Below are positions 62,343 through 64,000 of a stretch of DNA of 64,000 nucleotides, piece by piece; positions within the stretch are counted from its first letter, which is position 1, and each line of letters begins with the position of its first letter. Both the position numbers and the translations under genes were made by a program. Source of the stretch: Nitrincola tapanii (GTDB taxonomy: Bacteria > Pseudomonadota > Gammaproteobacteria > Pseudomonadales > Balneatricaceae); the NCBI RefSeq assembly GCF_008368715.1, contig NZ_SMRS01000001.1, positions 62,001 through 126,000 of the forward strand, written 5' to 3'. A model generated the notes under the pieces. That model did no database searches. It saw nothing but the letters and a program-made list of their open reading frames with translations, and was not told the DNA's origin.

Positions 62343-63110
62343 TTATAGGGAAATCTTCTCATGTGTTTCTAGAATTCTAAATTCAGATTCGTGTTTCTGA
62401 GCCTTAAGCTCTGAAAGAATGATTTTCGAAGCTGAGGGTTTAATATGCGAAATTCTAACTTCCTTAGGCGGTAAACTGAGTTGGGCAATAAGTTGATGCA
62501 GTGTTTTTGGGGTTAAGTGCCCCGCTTGAGTGGCGATGTCATCCATTGAGTTTGGAAAGGCGCACTCGATGATAAGAAGATCTAGCGGCAGGTTGCTGTT
62601 TAACATGTCAATATAGTGTTGATCATAAAGGGTATCGCCAGTAAAAAGGACTCTTTTCCCCTTCTCTTCAAGCAGGTATCCACAAGCATCGACAGTATGT
62701 TTAGCGAGAACAGGTGTGATAAAGAGGTTGTCGATTTCATAACGATCACCCAATTGAAGTGCTTGATAGCGCATCAGAGGTTTCTGTTGGCTAGGAATCA
62801 CACTGAAATCCGGCCAGATTTGCCAGTTAAATATGTGTTGTTTCAGGCTGTTTAGTGTTTCAGGTAATCCATGTATTTGAATGGGGGGGGTATGGTAGTC
62901 AAGCAGACCGTCCAGAAACATGGGTAAACAGCAAATATGATCTAGATGTGAATGGGTTAGAAAAATATTTTTAATTGAAGTGTATTGCTCGGGCAATAGA
63001 TTGCTTAGGCCGCTACCGGCATCAATCAAAATGGACTCGTTGATCCGCAAGCAGGTTGTATAGTGTGTTGGCCCTATTCCGCCACTACAACCAAGAACTT
63101 CAATCTTCAC
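62343..63110 (-). CDS. metallo-beta-lactamase-fold hydrolase, possibly cyclic nucleotide phosphodiesterase
   Basis: 255 residues of the MBL fold. The zinc motif is His53-x-His55-x-Asp57-His58 (THSHLDH), further ligands are likely in KHTVDACGYLL, LFTGDTLYDQ and ISHIKPSA. The start EVLGCSGGIGPTHYTTCLRI resembles the beginning of class II cyclic nucleotide phosphodiesterases and of tRNase Z-like enzymes, but it lacks the long exosite of tRNase Z. No signal peptide. Likely co-transcribed with the HD-GYP gene upstream (37 bases apart). The substrate is unproven. Confidence 0.72.
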   Translation of the reverse strand: MKIEVLGCSGGIGPTHYTTCLRINESILIDAGSGLSNLLPEQYTSIKNIFLTHSHLDHICCLPMFLDGLLDYHTPPIQIHGLPETLNSLKQHIFNWQIWPDFSVIPSQQKPLMRYQALQLGDRYEIDNLFITPVLAKHTVDACGYLLEEKGKRVLFTGDTLYDQHYIDMLNSNLPLDLLIIECAFPNSMDDIATQAGHLTPKTLHQLIAQLSLPPKEVRISHIKPSASKIILSELKAQKHESEFRILETHEKISL

Positions 63111-63147
63111 ATTTTAATTCCCATATTGTGGATGATCATTAAAGTAA

Positions 63148-64000
63148 TCAACTGTTCAGCTTAGATAAGAGAGCGTTAATATCAACATCATCGCGCTGTT
63201 CAGGAATAAGGTAATCTGCTGCATAGCTGCCCCATACCTTGGAGGTCAGAAAAACTTTAAAAATATCGGGGTCTATATGCCCATTGTTGGCGAAGGCGAC
63301 AAGTATAGAGAGGGATTCCGAAACGGTGTTGGGTTTTTTATAGGGCCGGTCTGAGGCCGTTAGCGCTTCAAATATATCCGCGATTGCCATGACCCGTGCT
63401 TGTACACTCATATCTTGGCCTTTTAGGCCTTTCGGATAGCCTTTGCCATCCATACGTTCATGATGGCCACCGGCAAACTCTGGCACTCGAGCTAAGCGTT
63501 TTGGCCAGGGTAGGGCTTCCAGCATTTTGATTGTGGTCACAATATGCTGGTTCATGATCTCTCTTTCGGCCTGGGTGAGGGTACCGCCACGAACACTTAA
63601 ATTTTCATATTCATGTTCATTTAAGATGGGATATGTGACCTCATCAATCTGAAAATCATATCGGTGTCGAATCTCTTCGAGATTTGACAGGTGTTCATCT
63701 GTCAAATAGGTAGAGCCCTGATTGATGTGTTGAATAAATCGTATATCTTTATCCAACTGGTTTTTTTTAGCATTGAATTCTGCTTCCAGATTAGATCTGT
63801 GGCCGCCTTCTAAGCACTGGCGTAAAAACGTTATTTCTAAATCACGTTTAATAATTTCAAAACGGGCATTGAGTAGATGAATTCGGTCAAAGATCGTTTC
63901 TAATCGTGTGGATTTATCTACGATATGCGTTGGAGTCGTGATCTTTCCACAGTCATGTAGCAGGCTAGCAATTCTAAGTTCATGTCGATCTTTTTCAGAA
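63148..64000 (-). CDS. HD-GYP domain phosphodiesterase, C-terminal part (right edge)
   Basis: The frame is open from the stop at 63148 to the right edge (in-frame codon 63999-63997), so the N-terminus lies outside the window. The HD motif LLHDCGKI appears close to the edge and the GYP motif HHERMDGKGYPKG further on, both with catalytic residues intact, so c-di-GMP hydrolysis is expected. Between them is a predicted coiled insert of about 100 residues with IFDRIHLLNARFEIIKRDLE. Such proteins usually have a sensor domain in front. 284 residues visible. Confidence 0.88.
   Translation of the reverse strand, partial: SEKDRHELRIASLLHDCGKITTPTHIVDKSTRLETIFDRIHLLNARFEIIKRDLEITFLRQCLEGGHRSNLEAEFNAKKNQLDKDIRFIQHINQGSTYLTDEHLSNLEEIRHRYDFQIDEVTYPILNEHEYENLSVRGGTLTQAEREIMNQHIVTTIKMLEALPWPKRLARVPEFAGGHHERMDGKGYPKGLKGQDMSVQARVMAIADIFEALTASDRPYKKPNTVSESLSILVAFANNGHIDPDIFKVFLTSKVWGSYAADYLIPEQRDDVDINALLSKLNS

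Overview
The window is a stretch of gammaproteobacterial chromosome. The best fit is an Oceanospirillales- or Pseudomonas-like marine group: the order birA-coaX-[Thr-Tyr-Gly-Thr tRNAs]-tufB-trpT-secE-nusG, the pilMNOPQ-aroK-aroB-damX-gltB-gltD block and an AlgZ/AlgR pair beside minor pilin genes all recall Pseudomonas. The genus cannot be fixed from the sequence alone. Base composition is balanced except for one clearly AT-rich patch at about 52.5-54.2 kb.

Layout. 1-2613: end of thyA, then folA, birA, coaX and a 45-residue membrane microprotein. 2642-4472: a promoter, four tRNAs, tufB, then a second promoter and tRNA-Trp. 4534-34829: the main transcription/translation block: secE-nusG, rplKAJL-rpoBC, the str operon (rpsL-rpsG-fusA-tufA), the S10 operon, the spc operon through secY and rpmJ, and the alpha operon (rpsM-rpsK-rpsD-rpoA-rplQ). 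Strong sigma-70 promoters with GC-rich discriminators can be read in front of the tRNA-tufB, trpT, str, S10 and alpha units. 34903-37269: mrcA (PBP1a) on the minus strand, divergent from pilMNOPQ-aroK-aroB-damX (37433-45538). 45742-51729: gltB and gltD (glutamate synthase).

52046-59649 is the accessory part: a sigma-54 promoter and a major-type pilin; an AT-rich gene for a membrane-bound sulfatase/LtaS-fold transferase; then a minor pilin operon (PilE-like, FimU-like, PilV, PilW with a canonical EF-hand loop, and an enlarged PilX-like protein, with no PilY1); and, convergent to it, algR and algZ. The minor pilin promoter carries three phased ATCCT repeats just upstream of its -35 element, which is how a LytTR regulator such as AlgR could bind. 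The pilMNOPQ alignment complex and secretin, the pilins and AlgZR together form most of a type IV pilus assembly and control set; motor and prepilin peptidase genes are not in the window. 59795-64000: hemE, beta-carbonic anhydrase, a peptidoglycan-binding lipoprotein (minus), a metallo-beta-lactamase-fold enzyme (minus) and an HD-GYP phosphodiesterase gene (minus) that runs off the right edge.

The least explained element is the pilin-transferase pair at 52.2-54.0 kb, which I propose is a pilin-modifying phosphoform-transferase cassette. No rRNA genes, insertion sequences, CRISPR arrays or prophage genes were seen.
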